Part shown: piece by piece, positions 63,590-64,000 of the stretch
Numbering within the stretch: the first letter of the stretch is position 1
How the letters are laid out: each line of letters opens with the position of its first letter
Source: DAOQTX01 sp035340715
GTDB lineage: Bacteria > Bacteroidota > Bacteroidia > AKYH767-A > OLB10
Length of the DNA: 64,000 nucleotides
Direction: 5' to 3'
Assembly (NCBI GenBank): GCA_035340715.1
Contig: DAOQTX010000005.1
Coordinates: 1 to 64,000, forward strand
Notes under the pieces: generated by a model
The model's input: the letters and a program-made list of their open reading frames with translations, nothing else
Told to the model about the DNA's origin: nothing
Databases searched by the model: none
Translations under genes and position numbers: made by a program

Positions 63590-64000
63590 ATGCATAAGAA
63601 ACTCTACTCTACGCTGTTATTATTATTATTTGCAGTTGGTGCCTGGGCACAATCAGGAACCATTAAAGGACGTGTACTTGATAAAAGCACAAAGGAACCG
63701 CTGCCATTTGCTAACGTTGTTGCCGAACTAAACGGAACCCAAGCCGGAGGTGCACAAACGGACTTTGATGGTTATTTCACCATAAAGCCGCTTACGCCCG
63801 GTAAGTATGATTTGAAAGCCAGCTTTGTTGGTTATTCAACTGGTGCTATTAGTGGTGTGATTGTTTCGGCCGACAAAATCACTTTCCAGGATGTGATCTT
63901 ACCCAAAACAGGGGTAGATATTACCCAGGTTGAGATTCAGGAATTTAAAATTCCTGTAATCGACAAAGGTAATGCCTCTACACAGGCAACCATTACCCAG
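63590..64000 (+). CDS. Carboxypeptidase-regulatory-domain protein, probable TonB receptor (5' part only)
   Basis: 137 codons to the right edge. Signal peptide MHKKLYSTLLLLLFAVGAWAQ, then the carboxypeptidase D regulatory-like domain (GTIKGRVLDKSTKEPLPFANV, TDFDGYFTIKPLTPGKYDL, SFVGYST), then VEIQEFKIPVIDKGNAS. This is the usual N-terminal extension of Bacteroidota TonB-dependent receptors, here without the plug in view, so receptor identity is likely but not shown. Confidence 0.8.
   Translation, partial: MHKKLYSTLLLLLFAVGAWAQSGTIKGRVLDKSTKEPLPFANVVAELNGTQAGGAQTDFDGYFTIKPLTPGKYDLKASFVGYSTGAISGVIVSADKITFQDVILPKTGVDITQVEIQEFKIPVIDKGNASTQATITQ

Noticed and set aside
1..64000. Mobile elements, prophage or attachment sites
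   Set aside because: No transposase, integrase or flanking repeats were seen; gene content and codon use look uniform.

Overview
This window is chromosomal DNA of a member of the Bacteroidota. The DNA is AT-rich. There are four secreted proteins with type IX secretion (T9SS) C-terminal sorting domains, the gliding-motility lipoprotein GldD, TonB-dependent receptors with carboxypeptidase-like N-terminal domains, DUF5689 and DUF255 proteins, and promoters of the TTG / TAnnTTTG type known from this phylum. Shine-Dalgarno sequences are mostly absent. I cannot fix the family or genus. I saw no rRNA, tRNA, insertion sequence, prophage or CRISPR array. Most of the window is housekeeping and secretome genes.

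Layout. 0-3 kb: the 5' end of an ABC-transporter ATPase gene, divergent from a two-component pair (NtrC-type regulator and histidine kinase), with two tandem palindromes between them. 3-7 kb: sucA-sucB (2-oxoglutarate dehydrogenase E1 and E2). 7-9.2 kb: a DUF255 thioredoxin-like protein. 9.2-13.8 kb: a giant T9SS type B surface protein with 71-residue Ig-like repeats. 13.8-17.2 kb: a TolC / periplasmic adaptor / tsaB operon. 17.4-19.8 kb: a stand-alone RnfD-like membrane protein followed by a DUF2330 protein. 19.9-23.8 kb: metH behind a SAM-I riboswitch with its own intrinsic terminator. 23.9-24.0 kb: a possible 27-residue membrane micro-ORF. 24.0-28.9 kb: S9 peptidase, TonB-dependent receptor, gldD. 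28.9-33.9 kb: an overlapping minus-strand cluster pabB, tilS, a PH-like membrane protein, lemA and two TPM-domain genes. 33.9-40.0 kb: two T9SS type A secreted proteins. 40.0-47.7 kb: a TonB-dependent receptor, a DUF5689 lipoprotein and a secreted phospholipase-D-type nuclease candidate, with a secreted endonuclease/exonuclease/phosphatase protein divergent from them. 47.7-52.1 kb: a deoxyhypusine-synthase-family protein, a Dpm1-like glycosyltransferase, an EamA transporter and P5C dehydrogenase. 52.1-56.4 kb: an AddA/RecB-like helicase-nuclease, an SGNH hydrolase and a degenerate Rieske-like lipoprotein. 56.5-60.9 kb: two small secreted proteins and smc. 61.0-62.9 kb: a redoxin lipoprotein and a cytochrome c / copper monooxygenase-like protein. 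63.0-64.0 kb: a small membrane-anchored protein and the start of another carboxypeptidase-regulatory-domain (probably TonB receptor) gene.

The strongest candidate for an undescribed system is the 40-47.7 kb locus. It joins an outer-membrane TonB receptor, a surface lipoprotein and two secreted nuclease-fold enzymes, and looks like a nucleic-acid or phosphodiester scavenging system. Other items worth attention are the RnfD-like/DUF2330 pair, the riboswitch-controlled metH, the three-unit higher-order repeat in the giant surface protein, the six-ligand copper monooxygenase paired with a redoxin, and the NtrC-type regulator with an altered Walker B motif beside tandem operators. A recurrent octamer TACCTTTG sits just upstream of five genes and is probably the preferred -7 promoter element here.
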